The notes under the pieces are model-generated. The model worked only from the letters and a program-made list of their open reading frames with translations, was not told where the DNA came from and did no database searches. This document shows positions 34,037-45,166 of a DNA stretch of 64,000 nt, one piece after another. The position numbers and the translations under genes are program-made. Origin of the DNA: Pseudovirgaria hyperparasitica (lineage: Eukaryota; Ascomycota; Dothideomycetes; Acrospermales; Acrospermaceae); contig NW_022985554.1 in assembly GCF_010093815.1 (NCBI RefSeq), forward strand, positions 776,999-840,998. The letters are read 5' to 3'. Every line of letters starts with the position of its first letter. The first letter of the stretch is position 1.

Positions 34037-37000
34037 TCAAGAAACAAAAGTCCCAGCATTATCGATGAGATGAACTGGCTCCTCCTCCCTCCCCCCAGTA
34101 TCCATGCCATCCGCCTCGATCTGCTTCACACTCTCTTGTGGCAAATGATGACTATGCAGCTCTGTATCCTCACCTCGACCCATGCTCTCAAGCAAAGCAT
34201 CAAAATCTTGTGCTACATGCACCTTTTTACTGCTGACGTTCTCGCATTGTGATACATCCGTATTTGCCACGGGGGGTACTCTCTCCTTGTCGTCTGTTTC
34301 AACATGAACAACACTACGACCCGTGCTTTCTTGATTGTCCATTATGAAAGTGTGATCTAAACTCCATGTGATCGCAGAATCGCCTCCATGGAAGTCCTCG
34401 TACAGTTTGAAGTATTCTGGCCCATCACTGCTCGGCATGAGCATATCAGAACTGAATGCAGCATCAGTGTCCATGTTGGCGGGCCAGTCACTCTCCATGT
34501 AATCAGCGAACAAGTCTTCTGACAGGCCGGTCGTCGGATGCTCTGGATCGGTGAAATACCACAAGTCATTGTTTCGGGATGGCGTTGACCTTATATCAGT
34601 GAGAATGGCATTAATGTTGTCGCTCATGCATATGCTTCCTCTGCGTACGCTCCGCCGCGATGGTGTCGCAAGCTGCAAGTCTAGAGCGGCGATTTTGGAA
34701 TTGGAAGCCGGCGCCTTAGGACTAAGATGAGTGAGTGGATTGCGAGAGCGACGCGACGGCGTGGTAGGTGTCCAGTTTTTGGAAGCTGAAGATACTGCTG
34801 ATCGAACCCGTGGTTGGCTTTTGGGCGTCTTGAAAATGTCCGAAAAGTTGTCACCATCTCCGAATAGATCGCCCAGGCCGTCATCATTGTTCGCCGGTGC
34901 GCAATTCTCTTTATCGCTGTCCGCAATATCAGATTCTGAAGGGGTAGGAGCAACAGTGGTAGGAGCATCTGTAGCATAAACAGAGGTAGGTGAAGCAAAC
35001 TTTTGCGGCGATACACCATCGCCGAGTGCCTTAAACTCGCCCATCTTGCGCGGTGAAGGAAACAAACTCCGACGGACTGGCTTGGGAGTCAGGTCAGACT
35101 CGAGTACGATAGGGCTTTGTTGTGAGCCGATGTGTCTCGCCGGGCTCGATTGGATGGCTCTCTGCAAAGCAGCTGCAGCGACGTCTCCCGCCCATTGTGT
35201 GCGTTGGAGCTTTTCAGATCTTTCTGTCCCTATACTCGCTGCTCGAGGCCGTTTTTGAATCAATTCTGCAGGCGGTTCTGGCATGGTTGGGCATATATCT
35301 TCTGTCACATTATTGCCAGTGTGCAAGGCCGGCTGCGGCTCCTGGGACAGCTCGAAAGTCAGGCCAGACTGATTGTCTTTTGATTGCAATTTTCTTGGTC
35401 GAGGTTTGGATGGAGCTTTGGATTTCGGCTTCTTGGTCCGCTGATCAACCCACCGTTCTGGTGGTCGCATATTACCATACTTATCAAACCATAGTCCACA
35501 GGGATTGCAGAGGGATACCAACTCTACGTGTCCTTGGTCCATCTCGAACTGAGTGGGCCTTTTCTTATAGACTCTATATTCGGTGGAAGGAGCGGTGGGA
35601 TCTTCTTTCAGGATAACTTCGACGCCCACGACGCCACCTTCTTCGAAAAAGTTCTTGGTCAGCGTTACATTATTTGGTGTGCCTTGATAGACAGCAGTGT
35701 ACGCTCTACGCCAGGTACTCGTTTGTATTTCCCCGCAATTGCCGCAATACCTTGGCACTTCACCCGTTGCTAGACATTCCTCGAGGTGCTTTCCAAGGAT
35801 TTTCTTGCGAGTCGCCCCTAGACTGCGAAGTGACTTCGCAGTTGATTTAGACTGGGCCGGTTTGGCTGAGGAAATCGAGCCGGCGTCGGAACCTTGAGAT
35901 ATGGTAGATTTCCGTGCATTCTGAGACGGAACTGTAGGCTCGGCTAAGCCGGATGCTACAGAGCCGTTTTCACTTATGGAATGCTTTGAATCAGTAGCTC
36001 GCTGATCCGAACTCGGAGTGGACTGTGGTGGTAGCTGCGCATAAGGTGAAGTGTAGGTTCCGGGCTTCTGAGGCTGTGGAACCACGGACGGTACGGTTGC
36101 AGGGCCTTTAGATGATGCTTTAGAAGGTGCTTTAGGGGGTGCAGGTCGGCCCATGGGGTTCTGCCGAGGTCGATTCAGGTTCTGTGTGTACCTCATTGTA
36201 GTCGGTAATGCTGACGCTGGGCCAGGCATTACAGCCATCCATGGCTGATGTTGATTTCGGTACTCAACAGGAGGCCATGGCCGAGCTATTGGCACGCTCG
36301 GATCTTTAGTTTCGTCTAGAATGTTCGTCACATGCTGATGATACAAAGGTTTTACTACTTTGACCGGGCCTTCTGAGTCCACATTGCAATCGCTTACGAA
36401 ACCTGAGTCAACGGGGCAAGGTTTTGCTGGAAGCTGTGGACTTGACGGAGGCGGAGTGTCGTTGTCATACCGGATCTCAGGTGGAGATGAAGGAAAGTCC
36501 ATTGGTGTCTCTGAAATAATGCTCCCTGCATCATCCGGTCCATCAGTGCCAATTTCGGAACCCTCTCGATTTGATGATGCGAAACTAGCTTGACGGAGCA
36601 AACTAGTACCATTAGACAAGCGCCGCCGTACAGGCTCAGGTATGTTCCCGGGTCTTGGTGTTGGTACTCTCGGGGGAGGTTCTACAGACTGATGGACCGG
36701 CTGCCCGGCACCTAGAGGAGTCGGGCGATACACTCGAACTGAGTTAGCGGTACTGGCCGTCTGTAGAAGAGAGTCTGAATTCACTCCGAACGCAGATTTA
36801 CTTCGTGATTTTACTTTTGTCGTGTGTACACGTTTCTTCACAGGTGGCTCATCTTGTGCGTCGGACATGGTAGCTGATTCGAAAGAGTCCATCCTGCCTT
36901 GAGCTGGACGTTCACTTCGATTCGAGCCGCGGGAGTCTGGTCTTGACATGGCATCCAAGCCTTGCTGAAAAGTAGATGATGAGTGATAGCTTGGGGCTGG

Positions 37001-37959
37001 GCTCGGTCCACGGCTCGTTTGGCTGGTAAATTGGTTTGGCGTATACGAATCTTGCTGGAAAGGACTTGGGCCATCGGAGAATGAATTCTGGCGAAGGAGT
37101 TGATGGACCGATTCTATGTCTCTCGAGTTATCCCTTTGCGAAGCTGGCCGAGTTTGCGGTAGTGGCGAAGATCCGCGTATAAATTGTTGACTGACATCGC
37201 CACCAGAGGTCTCTCTCATGAACATAGGTAGCGAGCTGGTGTCATATTTGCCCAAATGAACCTGGCTCAAACTACGGTACGTTTCCATGTTGTCCACATA
37301 TTCCTTTTGTACCAGTGCAGGGACCGGCACCAGCTTCAGTTTGACGTCCAGTGTCTCACGAGGGCCCTTCGTGAAGGCTGCCATGGCCGTCTTGCAGACA
37401 CGGCCCGTAACCATCGTTTTTGACTCATGTGCCGGTGCATTTGAATTTGGTGATATAGCTGCGAGTACCCATGATAGCATTCCTTGCCCAACAAGAGGTG
37501 TATCGAGCTCAGAGTAATCGTATGCGTACACTGTGTAGTCGTGGCTGTTGAGTTTTCCGACTAGCTCCGGGCTGAAGGAGAAAGAAAATATGATTAGCAA
37601 CATTCCAATTATGTTTTTGTTAAGATCGATACCGTATGTGAGATAGAACCATCATACCTGCGCTGCATAATGGCTTGAATACAAGTTCTAAGCTCAATCA
37701 GACCAACATGAACTAGATCATCCATTTGGACTGTCGGTATATTCATTGGATGTGGTAATCGAGCAAGACAATTGATGTTATTGTTCTCGTCAAACGAGTA
37801 GTTGACTTTGACTACGCAAATAAGCAATCAGCACAAGTCAAACTCATTGTAGGTCCGGACTGTCAAACCTTGCATCAGTCGTCTGGGTATTTCGGGATCA
37901 TCTTCATCTGGACCCGCGACATTATGCATCGCCACGGGTGAGGAGCCCGCTGAGGACAT
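34037..37959 (-). CDS. Spt21/Ams2-type GATA-like regulator
   Basis: Three exons (37959-37869, 37811-37658, 37571-34037; introns 57 and 86 nt) join to 1259 residues. Residues about 25-200 are the Ams2/Spt21 N-terminal domain: VKVNYSFDENNNINCLARLP, HVGLIELRTCIQAIMQR, DYTVYAYDYSELDTPLVGQG, MLSWVLAA and GRVCKTAM. Near residues 690-770 lies a split GATA-like finger: YCGNCGEIQTSTWRR and, after about 75 residues, CNPCGLWFDKYGNMRPPERW. The rest is long, Ser/Pro-rich and probably disordered. Relatives are Spt21 (yeast histone-gene activation, Spt10 partner) and Ams2 (fission yeast, histone expression and centromere function). A nuclear role in histone gene transcription follows from the family. The start ATG and both junctions match the conserved N-terminus. 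Confidence 0.88.
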
Positions 37960-38705
37960 GATGAGCAAAGCGCAAGCCCTGTCACAGCAGACGGGCTTTG
38001 CAGAGAAGTGGTGTTGCTCTAGAAAAGGGCCACGGACGTGGTTTGAAGTGTTGACGCGACCGTGTATCCGAAGGCTGGGATGACCATAGCGGGCCCAAGC
38101 GCGTAGATCGGCGATGCAAATGGACTTATTCGAGAACGCTTGGAGGCGTCGTAGCGACCCTGAGAAACCGAAAGTAGTATCACTGGAGCTTTGCGTTGTG
38201 TAAGAATCTACAAGTTCCGCAGGTAGAGGTATTGAAGATGTTGTTTGTTGTAGTTGTACTTACACCGTGACGCTTCAAAGGTCGGTCCGCGTTATTAGGG
38301 AGCTAGATTTAACGAGGAATAGCGTCCGCGCTAGGGGAATTACACGCTAACAACTCTTCTTAGTAACCAACTACAGATCGTATGGCCCGAATATCGGCCG
38401 AAATCAACAGCAAAGCTTCGAATTCGAAGAACACACAACAGCGCTTTCGCAACAGCGCCGTACCTTGTCGAACCTTTATACTTTTCCACGACAGTCAAGC
38501 CGCCCTGGGACTTCTGCTCAAGCCTCTGAGTCATACACTTACGCCCACCCGGTATCAACCACCTTACAAGCACTTCCGACTGGCCTTCTACGAACACTAT
38601 ACCTCCCACCACCGTCCGCCATGGCCGATCCTAAGATTCAGTCTGTCATACCCTGTTTTTGCTTTGTCCTATCTTTCAGCGCTAATAAGAGGCACCAGAG
38701 AACTC
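37960..38705. other. Divergent promoter region
   Basis: 746 bp between the Spt21/Ams2-like gene and Sm D2. It probably holds both leaders. No additional gene seen. Confidence 0.5.
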
Positions 38706-39194
38706 ATGAACAAGCCCCGCGCTGAGCTCACGTACGTATAACCCGGTCGCTTGCTTGTGATACACAACTTGACGCACGACGACGAATATCTCATTATGCT
38801 CCGAGCATCCACGTCATCAAACAATGCGACCCAACGCCGTCTTTTCAAGCGCAGACACATACCTATGGCAATATATACTAATGTTTCTAATAGGGAGTAT
38901 GAGATTTCTGCGCTCGAAGAACATGAATTTACCTCCGGTCCGCTGTCCATCCTCCAAACCGCCGTCCGATCACACACCCAGGTCCTAATATCATGCCGCA
39001 ACAATCGCAAGCTCCTCGCACGTGTCAAGGCTTTTGATCGTCACTGTAATATGGTACTTGAAAATGTGAAAGAAATGTGGACAGAGACGCCGCGCAATGC
39101 ACAGGGAAAGAAGGGTAGACCAGTGAACAAGGACCGCTTCGTCAGCAAAATGTTTCTGCGCGGCGACAGCGTCATCTTGGTGTTGTTGAGTTAG
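38706..39194 (+). CDS. SMD2: Small nuclear ribonucleoprotein Sm D2
   Basis: Core spliceosomal Sm protein, part of the heptameric ring on U1, U2, U4 and U5 snRNAs in the nucleus. Two exons (38706-38731 and 38894-39194) join to 108 residues, the usual length. The 162-nt intron lies after eight codons, at [21 protein letters not shown]. Sm motif 1 is [20 protein letters not shown] with [20 protein letters not shown], and Sm motif 2 is [16 protein letters not shown]. The insert between motifs ([20 protein letters not shown]) is the D2-specific loop. I am very sure of the identity. The short first exon rests on a standard donor (GTACGT) and acceptor (AATAG). Confidence 0.95.
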
Positions 39195-39500
39195 TGGTCT
39201 TCGGCTTGACGGGGATTGGCATCGTAGGTCACGATAGTCCAACACAGTGTATGGGTGTCAACAGGAAATCAGTGGGGGTAGACCGACCGGTACGTTTTCC
39301 ACACAAAGATAGTACTATGAGGCTGAATATATCGTTCAAAGTCACTGCGCAGACTCACCTTGTCTTTTTCATTCGCGAGGCCTCACGATCGCGCCTGTTC
39401 GAGAGCTTTCCTATTCACTGTTGGTTCCGGTCCTTTGAATCATCGATATATCTGCAACCCTGATCGAAGGTACGCCATTCATCTCAAGCACCGATTTTCT
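39195..39500. other. Short intergenic region
   Basis: 306 bp between convergent Sm D2 and dihydroxyacetone kinase genes, so it holds two 3' ends. No gene seen. Confidence 0.5.
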
Positions 39501-41497
39501 TCACTGCGCCATACCGTCGGCTAGTCCTTCGAAAAACTCAGCCAATCCGTGCGCACCCGGGTCAGGCACATGCTGGACACCATCGCCTCCGACATAGACA
39601 GTTCTGCCTAAACTTGCCTTCATGCCCTTGGTTCTCGCGGCACCCTCCCTGGCCTTTTCTGCTGCATTTGTCACATTGCCACTGCTCTTCATCTCCTCGA
39701 CGAAAGGCCATAGCGCATCTATCAAAGTCCTGTCACCTGGCCGAGCTGGTGTATATTTTTCTAGCGTTTTCGATGCTCCCGCTAGCACCGCCGCCCAGTC
39801 TCTGGGTTCGATCGAACGTGATACCTTCTCACTTGCAGAGAGTTCCAATAGCGCTGCCGCTGCGGCATTAAGATAGATCGTATACAATGCACCCGAGGTT
39901 CCATCGATTTTCTTCACTCCCTCAATGACCAACGAGAGCAACAGATATGGGTCCGATAACTTGTCCTTCTTCGCTTTCTCGACCTTTTCCAGTACTTTAG
40001 ATGCACCGAACGATAAGACATGGCCGCAATCTCCGTCGCCGACGATAGTGTCGTAATTGGTAATGTCATGCTCCGCAGCTTTGAGTCGATTCAGTGCACT
40101 CGTGAGCGCTTTACGAACAAGCGTCGGATCGGCTGAATCTGTTTAGCATTCTAGCTAGGCAGAAGTATCGTAAGAACCTACTTGTGAAATTGCTCGGTTG
40201 CAAATCATCGTCCTCGTCCGGATCCTGATCAAAGACGGCTTGCGGTCTTTCATCCCATATTCTACTGCGTACTCCACTGGACCATCCTGCTGCCTCGACT
40301 GGTACATCCAGAAGGTCCAACATCTCCTTGCCTTCTCCAAGCCCTGTTTCCTGCACCCGCAGTAGCGTAATGCTGAAGCCCAGCCCATTCAGGCTTGTCA
40401 TGAACGTCCCTGTGATGACTCGTACTGGTCGAATGTCCCACGTCGTGTCCAGCTGCTGACAGACCTCATCTGTGATGCCGCCCAACTCAAGAACGCTCAC
40501 ACCACCTAGATTGTTGATAAACAGCACAACTTTATCATCCTTTGTAATATCCAAGAAGTTCCGATCCGTATCTTTACTCAACAAATGATCAAGCATACGC
40601 CCGATCAACCCCGGAAGGCCTTGCAGATGACGCTCTGACTTTGGTTGTTCCAACGCATCGCCCATAGCCCACGTCTCCGAGCCCTCCTCATTGTGGATCC
40701 CCATCCCAATCTCAACATGCACCTCCGCATCCTTAGAATCTTCTTCTGCATCATCGCGTCCAGGGACATGCACGTGTGATAGTGACGCGCCAATCGAGAT
40801 GATATTCTCTGCAACGCGCTTCGCAACAGCGTATGTGTCCTCTAAGCTCGCGCTATACTTCGTCAGCACAGATTCTCTCTCTCTACTTGTCAGCCATCAG
40901 CAGGAAAACTCACCCCATCCCCGCTACCGCCCCGGCACACTTAACAACCAAACACGTCCCCGCAATGCCCCTCCTGCCAACCTTCCCACCTTTCTCCCTC
41001 CCAACGCCCACATCATCTCCTACCACAACCATCTCAGTCCTCACGCCTTCCTTCCTCGCCTCCTGCTCCGCACGCCCGAAATTTAGCACGTCGCCTGTGT
41101 AGTTCATCACTATGACAAGCACGCCCGCGCTCCTTTCGATTCTCCCGAGGATGCATTTGCGCACAGCATCCGCATTGGGTGAGGCGAAGATAGAGCCTGC
41201 GACCGAGGCGGTCAGAAGCGAGGGCCCAACGAAGCCCGCGAACGAGGGCTCATGGCCGGAGCCGCCCCCTGAGATGAGGGAGACAAGTGGCTTGCTGGAG
41301 GTGGGATATGGCCGTTGATAGATGATGCCGTTGGTACTATCGTGGGCGACATGTGGGTTGGCGCGGGCGATGGCGCGAAGGGCGCTCTCTACAAGCTTTG
41401 CTGGCTCGTTGAGGAAATGCTTTGCTGTGATGGGTAAGCTCAAGTGCGATAGTGTGTAGTAGCTTAGATGCAGTAGCTTGCACTTACTGGACGACAT
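39501..41497 (-). CDS. Dihydroxyacetone kinase
   Basis: ATP-dependent kinase turning dihydroxyacetone into its phosphate in glycerol catabolism and detoxification, in the cytosol. Four exons (41497-41488, 40914-41424, 40182-40852, 39501-40138) join to 609 residues, matching yeast Dak1/Dak2 length. The first exon is just 10 nt (MSS + one base). The DhaK part has SLISGGGSGHEPSFAGFVG, the Gly-rich substrate site. GMGIHNEEG follows near residue 223, where the His (about 227) should bind the substrate covalently. VVLFINNLGGVSVLELGG and TSLNGLGFSITLLRV come next. The DhaL part (from about 400) has DTIVGDGDCGHVLSFGA, whose Asp residues hold Mg-ATP, and DGTSGALYTIYLNAAA and GDRTLIDALWPF. All expected active-site features are present. 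Introns are 63, 61 and 43 nt. Confidence 0.96.
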
Positions 41498-42060
41498 TCT
41501 CAGAATCGTGATGTTACAGATATAGGATGAAGCCTAAGCCTATATGGCCACATGAAGTATGAACAGGAACACTGTACCAGACCTTAAGCTCTTATGCACA
41601 ATTGCAGAATACAGCAAGCAAGACAGGACCCCGCATCTGCATCTGAATCATGCGTGAGGGGTCATTCATTTGCCTAGGTCGCCCACTCACTGTGCTAGAA
41701 GGATGCCTTTATCCGCAAGAGATCTTATAATGGTTGTGCATCGAAAATGGGCGCGTCGCAGACGCTGTTACAGCCCTCAAAGGCAGTTTGTAGAGCAGAC
41801 CAGAGCAAAAGAATTGTAACATTCGTAAGTACCTAGGCTACCAAGTGGTTGTATGCCTGGCTGCCTTGATGCCTCAATATGACGCCTGAACAACATGAAA
41901 ACCCGATACACCACCATGTCATGACTTCGTAAACGCTATGAGCAATCCCATACAACAAAACTGCAAGACACAACAACCGACGCCTTTTTGATCGCTCGGT
42001 AACAACAATGTGTGTACAGGAAGAAGTCCAAACAAGAAAGACATCGATCGACCTGAAAGC
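41498..42060. other. Intergenic region
   Basis: 563 bp between the dihydroxyacetone kinase promoter side and the 3' end of the wall-protein gene. No gene seen. Confidence 0.5.
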
Positions 42061-43126
42061 TCAAGGTAGGACAAAGAGCAGCATCGCCATGGCCAACGTC
42101 AAAGCAAAGCCAGAGTCAAGTGTGGCTCTGAAGCCAGCATCCGTTGGATAGTAAAGCAGCGGAGTGTATTCAGGTGTATCCAGCTGAACATAACTTGGGT
42201 GAGGCACCTCACTCGAAGCAATGTAGGTGGGCGCTGGCGGGCAGTCGAAGCAGGTTGGAGCTTCTGGGACATATGTGGGGACTACTGGTCCGTAGTATGG
42301 AACCTGTAGGACGGTGGTGGGCGTCTCTGTGGGAACATCGTAAATGACGGTCGACATCGCTGGGACAGGCGGGGCATAAGTCGAGATCTCTGGAACAGCA
42401 GGTGGGTAGTAGGTCGAGACCTCTGGGACAGCAGGTGGAAGATAAGACGGGGTCTCTGAAGGAGCAGGTGGGAAGTAAGTCGAAACCTCTGGAGCAGGTG
42501 GGATATATGAGGATTCAGTGGGGACCACTGGAGAGTAGTAAGTTGGTACTTCCACTGGGCTTGAGCCATAGCCATAGCCGTGAAGCTCATGTTGACGAGC
42601 CATAGGCGTAGCGAGAACCTGGATAGTTGTATTGACTATCGAAGTGGACACGAGAACGGGAACCGAGATAGTCGTGTTCATCACTGTACTGAAGGTGACA
42701 GGAAGGCCAACGACTTGAGCGGACGATGAAGCTTGCCTGGCAGCAAGAATACCAGCTGCTGCACTGGTGGTCGAGTTATCGAAGGGTGCCTCAGCCCTAG
42801 CGATAGTGTTGTTCATCTTGACTGCCCAAGACGGGATATTGCGATGGAAAGGCATATGCACCGGAGGACGGATCTCTTTGTCGGTCGAATTTGAGGTGCC
42901 AACGACCTGACGAGGAGCCACACTATTGAATCATGATCAGCTTCAATAATCGAAGCCTTTGAGACGAGGTGAAGACATACGTTGGGATTGTGGGAAGGCT
43001 GGTCAAGCTCACTGTCACGAAAACAGTTGGCTGCTCAGTAACCCACACGGTCACATTCTGAGTCGCTGCCTGCTGAGCAAACATGGCATTGATTACGGCG
43101 AAGGCCGAGAGATATCGAGAGACCAT
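42061..43126 (-). CDS. Proline-rich GPI-type cell-wall protein
   Basis: Two exons (43126-42981 and 42922-42061, 58-nt intron GTATGT...CAATAG) join to 335 residues. A signal peptide covers about residues 1-22 (MVSRYLSAFAVINAMFAQQA). Residues about 30-150 are Thr/Val-rich with several NxT/S sites. From about 160 to 270 the protein is an imperfect tandem array of 11-16-residue units built on PPAVPEVSTYYPP, with variants PPAPEVSTYFPPAP, ETPSYLPPAVPE and PEISTYAPPVP. The C-terminus ends in a hydrophobic stretch (GFALTLAMAMLLFVLP), typical of GPI attachment. A short Cys motif (CFDCPP) precedes it. A role in the wall or as an adhesin-like stalk is inferred from architecture only. No enzymatic domain. 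Confidence 0.8.
42330..42560 (-). repeat. Coding Pro/Ser/Tyr repeat array
   Basis: In-frame imperfect repeats inside the wall-protein gene. On the plus strand they show as recurring blocks such as GTCGAGACCTCTGGGACAGC and variants every 33-48 bases. Such arrays often vary in copy number between strains. Confidence 0.7.
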
Positions 43127-43891
43127 GTTGAGTGATGAGAGGTGTGATTGAGTGATGAAAGATGCTTATGGATTGATGGAGAATGGATGATGGATGAACG
43201 ATACTCTGAATGAGATGATGAATCCTGTGATGAAAGAGAATAAGAAGAAAAGGACCGATCGAAGGTCTTATAAGTGTGTGCAATCCTGAGAGTGGAAGTT
43301 GCGTCGATTCAATCATCAGAAGGAGCTTCGTACACCGCGCCGCGCTGGGTAGTTTAAGGCCGTGAGATGGAAGGGATGCTATAACGAGCAGCGACCATCA
43401 TGACTTCAACTTGCTAACCTTAATCAATTGTATTGGGATCATAAGCCACGTTGTTATTTGAATCAAGCAGTCCAGATATTTGTTTAAGCAAGCCTTCTCA
43501 AATTCCGCGTGGTCTGCGTCTGCCTTCAAGACGTATTCGCAAACCAGTATTTTGCTGAAGGTAGAACCCAACGGAGCTCACTGACCACAATGAAGGAGCT
43601 TGTGGACGCACACCAGCAGTTTATTTTCTGAGATCACAACTATGCACATCCACGACTATTTGCCTGCCCCGGCTGGGGAGAAGTGCGGTACATTCAACAG
43701 GTGGGCCTTAAGATCATGTAAGATATGACTGAATTTGTTAGAGAAACTATGCATGGGTTCGCTAATACGAAACCTAGAGACACCGCTACAATCGAACCCA
43801 ACTCCAACATGACATGACTCGCAGCTTAAGCAGTATTAATCATAATTCTCGGGAGTGAAGACCAGCATCGAACCAGACGATCCTCCCAATC
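43127..43891. other. Intergenic region
   Basis: 765 bp. The left part is the promoter and C/T-rich leader (seen as G/A-rich ATGATGAATGG-like runs on the plus strand) of the wall-protein gene. No additional gene seen. Confidence 0.5.
43267..43272 (-). promoter_or_regulatory. TATA-like box of the wall-protein gene
   Basis: TATAAG on the minus strand, 141 bp before the ATG at 43126, followed by a pyrimidine-rich leader. This fits a strongly expressed gene. Confidence 0.4.
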
Positions 43892-44476
43892 TCAAAACAT
43901 TGCCATCCCCCTTCCTTCTCTCTCCCTCGTCCCTAATCCGATGTCCATCGTACTCGCACACATCCCCCAAAAGTCCCTCATCGCACCTCTCTCATAGTGC
44001 GTGTCCACGCTCGCAGTGTCACTTAGTTCTTCATCGACCCTCTGAACTGTATCGATATCCGGCATGGTAGGAACTTCAGTGGTTATCTTACTCTTCCTGC
44101 TGAAGATACTCGGCCGACGTGACTGCCCGCTTGACCCTGGGGAAGTAGTTGTCGACGCCATCGACCCCTTACGAGAATTAGATGAAAAGAATGAGGGTCG
44201 TCGTAGTGTACTGTCTCGACTGCTTTTCGTTGATGAGCCCCAGGAAAAGAGCGGGGGGCGTCGAGACGAAGGTGTACGGATGTAGTCAAAGCCTGGGGTT
44301 GTGGGAGTTTTCGCACTGGTGCTGCTTACGGACGATACTGTCTGAACCGTGGCGATGGACTGATGGCGCTGGTGCAAGGACGAAGATTCACTGCTGGTAA
44401 AAGATGAGATCCAAGAAGGTTTCCGCGTGTCGATACGGGTTGGGATGGGTTGGACTTGAGTGCGTGAGCGGTTCAT
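43892..44476 (-). CDS. Serine-rich hypothetical protein
   Basis: Single exon, 194 residues. I do not recognise a family. The protein is rich in Ser, Thr, Arg and Pro, with many potential basophilic kinase sites (RRPSFF, SRRPPLF, RRPSIF). The C-terminus is better ordered and more acidic (DIDTVQRVDEELSDTASVD, then MRDFWGMCASTMDIGLG). No signal peptide or membrane segment. The clear amino-acid bias and a frame closed on both sides support a real, probably disordered, regulatory protein. The function is unknown. Confidence 0.55.
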   Translation of the reverse strand: MNRSRTQVQPIPTRIDTRKPSWISSFTSSESSSLHQRHQSIATVQTVSSVSSTSAKTPTTPGFDYIRTPSSRRPPLFSWGSSTKSSRDSTLRRPSFFSSNSRKGSMASTTTSPGSSGQSRRPSIFSRKSKITTEVPTMPDIDTVQRVDEELSDTASVDTHYERGAMRDFWGMCASTMDIGLGTREREGRGMAMF

Positions 44477-45166
44477 TGTTGCCGTCTTGGGTGTGGCAAA
44501 TGGTCAGAATGGAGAGGACTCCCGATGGATATCAATTATGATTATGAGATGTGAAGTGAGTACTAAACGTCTTAGAGGATGTCGCGTGATATTAATTCTA
44601 GGGAGACAGGGACTGTGAAACCTCGAGTCGGTATGCTCACAGTTCACACGACTCGACATTGAAGCTGAATGGCTTATAAGAGCCACAAAACAAGCATTCG
44701 GAATATCTACATAGTAATACCGGTTCCTCCACAATAGCATTGACCGTCACAACGCCGGTCGGTATTCCGGGATTTTCTGGCGTTGGTAAGGCCTGTAGTG
44801 TTCGTAATTGCACCGGTGGTACGAAGCAGCTCATTGGTCTGCAATGCGGGTCTTTACCGCTTTGGGAAGTATGCACAAGGGGGCCGGAATGGCGGGATTC
44901 ATCAATCGCTATTTTTGGTGCCGAGCCATGGCTAGAGGGAAAACTATATGAGAGATGGTCCTGTCGTGTGCGGAGAGGCACTGAATTTTCGTAAATATGA
45001 GCTATTGGGTACGTACGCGTGTATGTTCGCTGGCCGCAAGCTTTGTTGTATGCAGCGTGTAAACGCCGAGATTGCGAGCAAGTAGGCGCATTTCGGGACT
45101 ACTGTATATTCTATAAAGGTATCGATGGTGAAAGTTGAATATGCAGTATTCGCACAGACCACACGT
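44477..45166. other. Intergenic region
   Basis: 690 bp between the serine-rich hypothetical and the YBP/glomulin-family gene. A 114-residue minus frame (44637-44981) and an 84-residue plus frame overlap here. Neither has supporting features. Confidence 0.4.

Noticed and set aside
33792-34040. Minus frame upstream of the kinase relic as its N-lobe
   Set aside because: No Gly-rich loop or invariant Lys/Glu pattern could be recognised, so it was not joined to the relic.
44637-44994. Overlapping 114-residue minus and 84-residue plus frames
   Set aside because: Neither shows homology, composition bias or promoter features; they shadow each other.
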